DNA of 26,872 bases from a virus. The notes below the pieces were generated by a model. The model worked only from the letters and a program-made list of their open reading frames with translations, had not been told where the DNA came from and searched no databases. Positions 1 to 8,800 of the stretch are shown piece by piece (position 1 is the stretch's first letter; every line of letters begins with the position of its first letter). The position numbers were made by a program, and so were the translations under genes. The stretch spans positions 1 through 26,872 of IMG/VR virus record IMGVR_UViG_3300020312_000013; one strand, 5' to 3'.

Positions 1-18
1 GAAATAAGTACCTAACAT
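1..18 (-). CDS. 15: Probable tail sheath stabiliser/terminator gp15, 5' fragment (first 6 codons)
   Basis: Only the start lies in the window. An ATG at 16-18 opens MLGTYF and runs off the left edge without a stop. It begins 19 bases after the gp14 stop codon on the same strand. In T4, gene 15 follows gene 14 and its product begins with a short aromatic stretch (MFGYFY as I remember it), and cyanophage gp15 proteins begin in a very similar way. gp15 caps the tail at the head-proximal end and contacts the sheath and neck. The call rests on gene order plus six residues, so it is tentative. A CTAAATA motif lies 16 bases upstream. Confidence 0.55.
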
Positions 19-34
19 ATCAAAGCTTTCTAAC

Positions 35-41
35 TATTTAG
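35..41 (-). promoter_or_regulatory. Possible late-promoter-like motif CTAAATA before gp15
   Basis: The minus strand reads CTAAATAG here, overlapping the gp14 stop codon and ending 16 bases before the putative gp15 ATG. It differs by one base from the T4 late promoter core TATAAATA, which sigma gp55 recognises. The same heptamer occurs before gp25. In such AT-rich DNA one copy could be chance, so this is a weak call. Confidence 0.3.
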
Positions 42-1426
42 AATGTTCCGAACGGGTTCCTTTCTGTGAAGTCTAATAAGTCATCAGCTTCTGTCTCAAA
101 GGTCTGATTATCGGAATATTGATCAGCAACATATTCACTATTTGGAAAGTCGCTTGGTTGATTGTAACTGATTGATTCAATTATATATTCAGCACCAGAT
201 GTTTCTCCAGTTACTTTTTCACCAACCTGTAGTGCCATTGAAGTAAGCATTGAAATATCAAGTGTTTTAGAACTTGCATCCCAAACTTTAACCATAGCAG
301 TATCTGTAGAAGAAGCAAACCTAACTGGTTCATTAAAGATATAATCACCATCTCCTATTGTTGTTGCAGCCCCAATACTAATAGTTGGAACTGAAGTATA
401 TCCAGTACCAGCATTTGATAATCTAATATATCTAACAGTACCACCAACCATTACAGCTTCAGCAGTAGCAGTAACAGCAGCACCAGAAACACCTCCAACA
501 AAAGTTACTGATGGTGTTGTAGTATAACCCGAACCACCACTAGTAATAGTAACAATACCAACCGAACCTAATGTAGTGATACCCGCTGTAGCTATACCAC
601 TGCCAGGCACGGTTACAGTGGGTATTCCAGTGTATTGGTTGCCTGGGTTAATCATTAAGATTCTATCAATAGATTTTCCAGTTGCAATACCAGACCTCTC
701 AGTCATTATAGCAACAGCAGTTGCATTTGTGCCAGGAGATGTACTAATGGATATTGTTGGAGCAGCAGCATACCCATATCCATCATCCTGAACAAAAATC
801 TTATGAACTGCATTATAAACAATACCAGTACTAGCAGTAGCAGTACTTCCTATTCCAGCAAGAACTAATCTAGCTATGTAACCATCTGTTTGGACAGTGG
901 AATCAATAGCAGATACATCAGTATCAATAACCTCATCTTCATATTCAAAGAGTTCACATTGAAGTTCATATACGTAATTCTTTTTAAGTTGATAAAATGG
1001 TTTCTCGTGTTCAACGAATTTAATTTCAAATAACCTTTTACCTAATGGGAAAAATATTAAATCACCCTCTTTAGGTCTATTTGATAAAGTATATTCTCCA
1101 TCTTCTTTCAAAAAAGGAGAAATAGCTTGTTCAAACCTTTCTCTAGAAATAATGAATGTAGCTTCATCAGTAGAACGAACACCAAACTTAGTTAATATAT
1201 CACTATTTCCAGCATATCCATCCGTATTAGCCATATAAGCCTCAAGAGGAAAAGCTTCATCGAACCTCGATTCAATAACTTCCCTCATTATTGTCTTAGA
1301 AGTAACTAATTTTCTAGGAATATAATGACACTCAATGCCATACATTCGCAACTGTTCATTAACAAGATCTTGAACTAAACCTTGTTCGGCTGTAGACCCT
1401 TGTAAGAAAAACGGATTTAATGCCAT
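38..1426 (-). CDS. 14: Neck protein gp14 with a repeat-bearing internal insert
   Basis: This is the T4 gp14-type neck protein, part of the head-tail connector fitted to the finished head before the tail joins. Residues 34-37 (HYIP), 60-82 (PLEAYMANTDGYAG followed by ILTKFGV) and 118-160 match the conserved N-terminal part of the family. The C-terminus is also conserved, ending LLDFTERNPFGTF. T4 gp14 is 256 residues and this protein has 462. The excess is mostly a glycine-rich block at about 175-358 with four GxGY..P-type repeats, near 212, 259, 294 and 336. A G..SGA module follows at 402-415. The start codon lies 2 bases after the gp13 stop. Gene order gp13-gp14-gp15 agrees with T4. Confidence 0.9.
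   Translation of the reverse strand: MALNPFFLQGSTAEQGLVQDLVNEQLRMYGIECHYIPRKLVTSKTIMREVIESRFDEAFPLEAYMANTDGYAGNSDILTKFGVRSTDEATFIISRERFEQAISPFLKEDGEYTLSNRPKEGDLIFFPLGKRLFEIKFVEHEKPFYQLKKNYVYELQCELFEYEDEVIDTDVSAIDSTVQTDGYIARLVLAGIGSTATASTGIVYNAVHKIFVQDDGYGYAAAPTISISTSPGTNATAVAIMTERSGIATGKSIDRILMINPGNQYTGIPTVTVPGSGIATAGITTLGSVGIVTITSGGSGYTTTPSVTFVGGVSGAAVTATAEAVMVGGTVRYIRLSNAGTGYTSVPTISIGAATTIGDGDYIFNEPVRFASSTDTAMVKVWDASSKTLDISMLTSMALQVGEKVTGETSGAEYIIESISYNQPSDFPNSEYVADQYSDNQTFETEADDLLDFTERNPFGTF
371..793 (-). repeat. Four GxGY..P protein repeats inside gp14
   Basis: These codons encode residues 212-352 of gp14. Four diverged units share a core of small or polar residues, G-x-x-Y, T/A, a few residues, P, then alternating beta-type residues. 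Examples are DDGYGYAAAPTISIS, NPGNQYTGIPTVTV, SGGSGYTTTPSVTF and NAGTGYTSVPTISIG. Spacing is about 35 to 47 residues. The same unit recurs in gp8, the DUF4815 protein and the gp7-like protein. Confidence 0.75.
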
Positions 1427-1428
1427 AA

Positions 1429-2268
1429 TTATCCAACCACATCGAGAGGAGGCATTTCATAATCAAGAGACATTTTGGATCGGATTTCATCTAACTCTCT
1501 TTGACCATCTTCATATATTTCTCTACCATTAAGTTGAACACCGCCTGGAAGTTGAACACCTTGGAACTTAATGAGATTCATACCCCACTGTTTCTTACAT
1601 AATGCAGTAAAATATCTCTTTAAAAATGGGTCATTATAAACCTTAGTAAAATCATTTGGATCTAATATTCTAAAACAATCAATAACATAATAATCACCAA
1701 CAGTAGTTTGAGCCCAATCAGTATCAATATATAACCTATCTTGTCTTATATTAAACCTATATCTCATATCAGGATTCAATAAGAAAGTAATATCTTCCAA
1801 ATAAGTTTGAACCATTGAATACTGTAAAAGATCAATAGAACCAAACTGATATAAGTCGTTTAAGAATAACTGATATTTGATATTGAAAAGTCCATCATAT
1901 ACAGTATCTGATCTTATTTTAAATACCTGATTAACACCAACTATTGAACTTGGCATTTGAAGATAATTCTGATTCTCTTCAAAATCAAAAGTAGTTGATA
2001 ATCCTACTGTTGATGTACCAGTTGTTGTTACTATACCTACATTCTTACCAGCACCTCTCGATCTTCCTCTATCTACATCTTCTTGCGTAATCTTGTACTT
2101 AAGATACATCCTTGCGATGCCATCATAATGTCTTTCTTGATAAATCTGAACAGCATCATCTAACAGATCATTGAACTGTTCATCAGCGACGTTGATTTCC
2201 AGAACAGGATAACCGAGTTGTCTTTTAGCATAGTCAATTAAACCTTGTCTAGAACTTGGTTGTGCCAT
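1429..2268 (-). CDS. 13: Neck protein gp13
   Basis: This 279-residue protein matches the T4 gp13 neck family (T4 gp13 is about 309 residues), which forms the connector between portal and tail with gp14. The N-terminus has the family signature: PVLEINVADEQFNDLLDDA at 21-39, then YQERHYDGIARMYLKYKIT. The middle carries YRFNIRQDRLYIDTDW. The C-terminal part has LKRYFTALCKKQWGMNLIKF, then QLPGGVQLNGREIYEDG. It sits immediately upstream of gp14 as in T4. It has the best ribosome binding site in the window, AAGGGG five bases before the ATG. No repeat insert is present, unlike its neighbour gp14. Confidence 0.88.
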   Translation of the reverse strand: MAQPSSRQGLIDYAKRQLGYPVLEINVADEQFNDLLDDAVQIYQERHYDGIARMYLKYKITQEDVDRGRSRGAGKNVGIVTTTGTSTVGLSTTFDFEENQNYLQMPSSIVGVNQVFKIRSDTVYDGLFNIKYQLFLNDLYQFGSIDLLQYSMVQTYLEDITFLLNPDMRYRFNIRQDRLYIDTDWAQTTVGDYYVIDCFRILDPNDFTKVYNDPFLKRYFTALCKKQWGMNLIKFQGVQLPGGVQLNGREIYEDGQRELDEIRSKMSLDYEMPPLDVVG

Positions 2269-2273
2269 ATTTA

Positions 2274-2279
2274 CCCCTT
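2274..2279 (-). promoter_or_regulatory. Strong Shine-Dalgarno AAGGGG for gp13
   Basis: The minus strand reads TAAGGGGTAAAT before the gp13 ATG. The TAA is the stop codon of the upstream 120-aa gene, so the Shine-Dalgarno overlaps that stop and supports coupled translation. Most other starts here lack a recognisable Shine-Dalgarno. Confidence 0.7.
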
Positions 2280-2640
2280 AAGTCGAAATACCCGTTTTAA
2301 CAAGAATGTTTCCTTCAACAATTTTGAAGAAAGTGGAACCAGAACTCACATTAACGTCATACAAATATCTACCTTCTGATAAAGTTGATGTAACTGTTGA
2401 ACCCATAGAAATTGTTACTTTACCATCGGTAGTTCCTAATGTCACACCAAAAGTATTAGCAGTTCCTATTACAGATTTCTTCATATTACTTTTTCCAGTA
2501 TAATTTGTAAAATTAAGACTAGAACCAGCAGAAGTCCTTACTGTAAATACGGCGTTAAAATCTGCGCCAGAATATATGGTTAGATTTGAACCATAAGGAA
2601 CGGCAACGTCTGGATCAAATGTGATTACCTGTTTTGCCAT
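2278..2640 (-). CDS. Small beta-domain structural protein of 120 aa, possibly fibre or baseplate associated
   Basis: Function is not established. The 120-residue product reads as one compact beta domain: an N-terminal strand with YGSNLTIYSGADFNAVFTV, then a GSSLNFTNYTGKSNMKKS segment, and a C-terminal part with LSEGRYLYDVNV and KIVEGNILV. This pattern resembles small phage domains that head fibre or receptor-binding subunits, of the BppU N-terminal type. Here the domain stands alone. It lies between the 77-aa coiled-coil gene and gp13, where T4 has wac and the fibre genes, so a fibre, whisker or collar role is plausible but inferred. The gene is real: it is bounded by tightly packed genes and its stop overlaps the gp13 Shine-Dalgarno. 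Confidence 0.8.
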   Translation of the reverse strand: MAKQVITFDPDVAVPYGSNLTIYSGADFNAVFTVRTSAGSSLNFTNYTGKSNMKKSVIGTANTFGVTLGTTDGKVTISMGSTVTSTLSEGRYLYDVNVSSGSTFFKIVEGNILVKTGIST

Positions 2641-2644
2641 TTTT

Positions 2645-2878
2645 CTAATTATTTAGTTTTTGGTTTAATGACAATAATAAAGATTTGATTTCACTCATCT
2701 CATCTTTCATACCATCAAGATCTTCTTTCATTTGATCTAACTCATTATTTTTTTCTTTCATGGCTTTTTTTCTAGCCATGTAAGAATTATATTCATGAGT
2801 ATTATTATTAACTATAGCAGTAGATTCAGTATCTCTATAGAGACCCATTCTACCTTCAACTGGGACAAAATTTGACAT
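2645..2878 (-). CDS. Small coiled-coil protein of 77 aa, unknown role
   Basis: I cannot assign a function. Residues 1-34 are polar and probably flexible, with VPVEGRMGLYRDTES. Residues 35-77 are highly charged with leucine, methionine and isoleucine at heptad-like spacing (LDQMKEDLDGMKDEMSEIK, then LLLSLNQKL), which predicts a short parallel coiled coil, perhaps a trimer or dimer. Its ATG overlaps the stop of the 2547-aa gene as TAATG, so translation is probably coupled. Small coiled-coil ORFs at this place occur in cyanophage genomes as I remember them. A link between a fibre and the virion is one possibility. No signal peptide or membrane segment is present. Confidence 0.8.
   Translation of the reverse strand: MSNFVPVEGRMGLYRDTESTAIVNNNTHEYNSYMARKKAMKEKNNELDQMKEDLDGMKDEMSEIKSLLLSLNQKLNN
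2759..2780 (-). other. 7-bp inverted repeat (stem-loop) inside the 77-aa gene
   Basis: Arms CATGGCT and AGCCATG (2759-2765 and 2774-2780) are perfect and are separated by 8 bases. On the coding strand the loop is mostly A and the arms include two in-frame ATG codons (MARKKAM). Its role is unknown. It is not followed by a T-tract on the coding strand, so it is not a terminator. Confidence 0.4.
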
Positions 2879-5800
2879 TATGCAAGTGCGATAGCTCTAA
2901 GTTCTCTAATAATTGGAGGTGAGGCTTGATTTGTTCCTACCATATCAATTTTAATTTGGAACTTAGTAAATGGTTGAATTTCTCTTGTAGTATAAGTGTA
3001 TCCTCTAAATTCACCTCCCATACTTGCAGGTACTTTCTGATCAGAAAGTCCATTATTATCAGTTGGATTGATAATAGCACCAAATTGATCTGTATTAGTA
3101 TAGCCTGGGAATGGTTCCCAATTTCTATCTAGACTATTATCAACCGTACCTTCAGTCATTGTCTTATAGAAGACTCTAATATCAGAATCTGGTGATCTAT
3201 AAGCAGAAAATTCAACAGTAATTTCACTTGCTGGATTATTAAGAACAACCATCTTGGAAACATATGATGCACATGGATCTTGTCCTGTTTTACAAACTCT
3301 ACTATCAGAAGCAAAGTTTGAAACTGGACTATTAAGTCTGTTTGTGGTTAAAACATTACTTACTCGATCTATATCAATAGCAGGAGAAACATTAATGTTA
3401 TTACTACTCAAGAGTAATTCCATTGTTAATGATTTCTTAGCTGGTATTTCTGCTCCAATCTTATTATCTTCATTAATTTGAGAAGCAATCATTCTAGGAG
3501 TATCAAAATGATTTTGAGATCCCAATTGAAGATTTTCATAACCTTCATCCGCAAATGAAAGTTCTGTTCCATCAATACTTGTTGCAGAAGTTGTTCTTAT
3601 TCTAGCACCAACATTTGTGCCAGGAGGAGTCATAGTCTGAACATTAGGTGTGATAGTTTCAAACTGTATATTTTGAGTAGCCTCACAATCATTACCACCA
3701 CCACGTTTAGTAGTATTAAAGTATAGATTTGGGAAAGAACTACCACTTCTATCTGTTCCATTTTTATTAAAATCAACTTTAATATGATAGAAATCTAACC
3801 CTTTATCGTTTGGAACCGATGCACTAGCTTCGTTAGCTAAATCATGTGTTTTATTAATTCTTGCTAAAGATACTCCAGCAAATTCATATTTTACAATAGG
3901 ATCACCACTGTCATGATCTTCTATCAGAGTACCAAACATACCTCTTGTCGTAATACCAACAATTTGACCATTGGCAACTCCAGTATAAGAAATAATTTCA
4001 TCACCAATCTTAGCTAATCCATAATTAGTAGTTCCAACTCCAACACCTTCAAAAGTAGCAAAATTAGATGAAGAAGTTACATTAATTTCATTGGTATTAT
4101 TAAAGACATAATCAGCAGTAAGACTTGTTGAAGGAACATCTGATTGAATTAAATCTAAAGTAACTAAGTTATTAAAAGCGTGCATTGAATGAGCACGATG
4201 AGCAACTCTAAAGTGTAAACCATCATTAGTTTGATCAACATCAAACGAACTTATAGTATGAGCACTTCCAATTTGCCCATCAACTGTAGATCCTATACCA
4301 GTCTTACCATCAAGTCCAATTACGGCAGATCCATTATCGAACATAACAGTACCAACACCGATGTTAAATGATCCTTGTATCTCATCTAATACTAAAGTAT
4401 TATAAGCAGTAATAAGTCCAACAGAAACAACAGCTCCACTACCATTTCCTAAACCTAAAGTTCCAAGACCAACAGTATCACCCACAGCAAAATTCTTTCC
4501 GCCATTTGTGAAGGTAACAACACCAACCTTTCCATTCTCAACACGAACATTAGCAACAGCACCACTTCCATCTCCAGTTTGAGTAATTACTGGAACATCT
4601 CTGTATAAGAAATGACCACTAGAAGGAGTATAACCAACGCCAGGATTAATAATAGTTAAATCATTTGATCCATTAATGGTAGCAATACCAGCAATGTTTA
4701 CTAGAGTTGCCTTAGCACTTTCATTACCAGCCTGACTAATATTTACGCCAGGAACTAATCCTGTATATTCAGTAAATGTACTAGTAATACCAACAATTGC
4801 CTTTCTAGAAAGAGCAGTAATTGGATTATTAACTAATTTTGGAAGTTGTCCGTTTCCATGATCGAGTGATGGATTAAACCATCTTGCTACTGAAGGTCCA
4901 ATATTAAATTTAGCCTTATAAAGATTAAACTTCATATCTTCATACTGACTTGGATCCCAAGTAGTACCGTTTTGAGATTTGAATAATGAACCAAGATATG
5001 GTTGTTGACTGATAAGAACTTGTTGTTCATCAGGTAAATTAGCAGTAGATATATCAACTTCACCCATTCTAGATATCCAACAATTATAATTTTCAGCTGG
5101 AGTTACAAGAACAAGAGCATATTCATGTCCACCACTTAAATAAACAGGAGATTCAAATTGGAAATTAGTTGCTATAGATGCGTCTTCAGAAACATTAACT
5201 TCTGAAGGATCTTTAACTTTAATAGCAAATGGCAATATCTTAGAAGTTGGAAGACCAGTTTCAACTGTTCTAACTTGTAGAGTTAAAGGAATTTCTTCAT
5301 CTCTATCTCTTAAGAAAACATCTACAGATGTTAAATAAACTCCAGTTTCATCATCAACCCTAAATGTTTGAGCAAGAGGGTCATAATACTGAACACCAGT
5401 AATAACAACAGGAGCACCATCAGCACCAACTGCTGAAAAATCACGATCAGATGCATCAGGATTAACTCTTGTTTCAATTCTACCCTGAACGACTTGTTGT
5501 TCTTCTGGAGTTAATCTTTCAATATGGGGTACTTTAATACTTAAAACATTTTCCTGAACAGTTTCTAATTCACCCTTAGCATAATAATTAGCTTCTGCAG
5601 AACCAGTAACTGTTCCAGCCACAGTTGAGTTTGTTGGACTAGTAGTTACTCTTAAAGTTTTAGTTCCTGTTTCAAATTGAGGATTATCTTCATCATTTGG
5701 ATCAGGAATCATGAAAGTGAATTTTAAATTACCTAAAGTATCAGTAATAAGTCTATTTCTAACACATTTAGCATAAGCCCCACTACTCACTCCATTAAGT

Positions 5801-8800
5801 CTCATTCCTTCACTTCCAAAACCATAATATGATGGTTCTGACATATCAGCAAGACTAGCCGTGTCTATATTCAGTAGAGTAGAACCTGTTGAATATGAAG
5901 CAGGTACACCAGCTGCATTATCATATGGATTTAAAGTAACAACTTTAGTTGGTGCATCATATGGACCTTCCTTATGATTTGGTGCTGCAAGTCTCCAATC
6001 AGTATGTCTATTAGTATATAAACTTATAGGTTGATGATGTCCACGAACTCTTTCACCAATTTGGAATTGTCCATGTACCATTTCAATTTCAAGAAGTTTT
6101 GGAGTACAATACTTAGTTACATCAACATTATCAAAGAAAACATAGAATTGAGTTCTAGGTTTCATTCTATTCAAGGTAACTTCGATACTTCTAGATCTAC
6201 AGTAAGGAATAATATCTCTACTCAATACTCTATCTCCAAGAGATTCTTCATTATAAGTGGAAGATATTTGATACTGAATACCTTGTCTTGATTGATGGCT
6301 CATTTGAGCAACATCTTGGAACTCAGTCTTCTTCTGAAGTTTAGCATCAGTAATCCAACCAGCACCTTTTGGAACCCACTTACCGTTAAGTTCTATAACC
6401 TTTCCATAATCAGCAATATGTTTAACATCAAGTACAACACCTTCTGGTAACTCTGATGGATGAACCTTATCAAAGACTTGTTCTTCAACCTGAGTGAAAG
6501 TATTAACAATTTTTTCAGATGTCCATTGTTGTTCCCATACACCCCAATCAACTTCACTTAATCCAGTCTGTTCATCAATACCATACTGTGCAGCTACTTG
6601 ATCATAAGATGTAGTATCCTGTATAACATTAGCATCAAGTCTCTTAGTATCCATCCATGTATCAGAGTCTGGACTAATACTCATATCACCTGCATAATAA
6701 ACTATTAAGAATGGGTTAACATTTTCTACTCTAGATGCATAGATCTGTTTTAACATTGGAACTTCTTCATAGTCCAATGTAACTAATTTTCCAGTTTTTC
6801 TAACATTCTCTCCATCAATATCATTAGCAAAAGCTAGATCAACATTTGGATTAGCAGAAGTTCCAATACCAACATATGATTTAGAACCAACAACCATATC
6901 TACAGCAGTAGTATAATGTCCAGGCCTTAAACTTCCACTTTTAGAATCAGTACTTGCACTCCAATCTGGATGAGCAATTTGATGAGAACCATGAGTTTTA
7001 AAGTTATCAACAAAGAATCCAGATTTAAATCTACTTAATCCATTTGCATCAGTAATGTTTAAATTAGCAGTATCAGTTTCTAGTAAAGATAATCTTGTAT
7101 AATATTCAACATTTTTTATTCTAGTTTCTAGTCTCCCAATATCTGCCATTGTAAAGCGTTTATGTGGGGTTCTAGTTATTTTTACTTGTTTAATAGTATG
7201 AGTATATGCAGGAAGTTCAACTGTACATATTTCAAGAGAATCACCTACAGCATTTGGCAATCCAGGCACATCTGCTGGAACACCTTTGATGTATACCCAA
7301 TTAGCATTCTTATCCAAATATAATCTATCTTTTCTACCTTGATAGTAATTATAACTAATAATTAAAGCTTCATCAGGTACTAAAGGATCATTAATATTAT
7401 TAACACCTGAGAAATTTCTTGATCTAAAGTCAAAAGGTGAAGTAGTAGAAGATGTATTATATGGAGATACTCTTGGTCTTATATCAACCAAAGAACTAGT
7501 TTTTACTTGATATCCCTGATTATCAGGAATTAAATCAAAAGCACTCTTAGGATAACTTGTAGCTGTATAGAAGTCACCTTCATCACCACCATCTACATAA
7601 AAATTCTTAAATACTACTTTTAATTTATTAGTTGGTGCTTCAATACCTCTTTTTCTCTTAATATAAGAAAAATCATAATATGTTGGTTTATCATTACAAT
7701 TCAACATATATTGATTACTTACATCCCTATCTCCATTAGTACTATTAACAACAGTACCTTGTACTCCAGATTTTTGTCCTATTACAGGTTCACCTATTTG
7801 GAATTCAGTTCTGTTTAATCTAACAAAACCACATGTGGTGGTATTTGGTCTCTCACAGAATAAACCAACAGCATTACTATTTTTACCTACTAATTGTTCA
7901 CCAACAATAAAATCATTATTATTACCACTAGGTCCACTATAAGCAGTAAGAGTTAAAGATGGAAGTTCTGCATCTCCAGTATCATTAGACTCAAATACTC
8001 CAACTAATGCAACACATTCTGGAACATTTAAAGAAATTTTATCATCTTGAACTCTAGTTCCATAAATGGTACTAAAAGTCAAACCATCATTCTTAGTATT
8101 TGTTCCAACACCAGATGATGCATCATTTGAATTAATAATATTGATTACATTAGCATCATTTACATTCTTCAATTTGGTTTTAATATCACCCTTTAAAACG
8201 GTAGCATAGAGGTTAGCTTTACCAGATGCCTTACTTAAAGCAACAAATGTAACAGTCTTTTTATCATCAGAAACCTTTACTTGACTTGTTGTTAATGGTT
8301 CAACTGATCCATCATCATAAGATATTAAATATCTTTCTTCATCAAATGGTTGGAAGTAATAATCAGCACCAGCATTTGGAGAAGTAAATTGATTACCAGA
8401 AAATGCAATATTATCATACTGTTTTCTAAACTGAAGTGTTGTTGTAGTTACATCTACACTTTCAATATGTTTATGTCCTAATGGAGTTAGGAAACTATTC
8501 TGACCTGCTTTAAAAGTAGTATGACGAATAGCTAAATCATTAAGAAGTCTGGTACTAGGAGGTATACCGCCATCACAAACACCAGTAACAGTAGTTATAC
8601 CTGAAATATTAATGGAAGTGCCATCAGTAGCTATTCCAGTAACTATTGCAAAACTAGGATCATTTTTACCAGGCACAGTATAACTAACAATATTATTCGT
8701 AGTTATAATTCCAACAAAATTATTTCCAGAAGCAGTAATTATACCAGTATTTCCAGTAGCTCCGACTCTAGATAATTCCAAATTAGCAGAAACCTGATTA

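Noticed and set aside
576-791. Plus-strand ORF of 71 codons
   Set aside because: Antisense to the gp14 repeat block; its I/V/P/A-rich product is the mirror of the glycine-rich repeats. No start signal.
2650-2656. CTAAATA motif before the 120-aa gene as a late promoter
   Set aside because: It lies within the last codons of the 77-aa gene and only 9 bases before the ATG, too close for a normal leader.
2766-2773. A-run (AGA AAA AAA) in the 77-aa gene as a slippery frameshift site next to a hairpin
   Set aside because: The heptamer is in the right frame, but the -1 frame ends after a few codons and the stem overlaps the run instead of following it.
2306-3481. Plus-strand ORFs at 2306-2503, 2926-3132 and 3254-3481
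   Set aside because: Antisense to the 120-aa gene and to the conserved C-terminal part of the DUF4815 protein, both of which are well supported.
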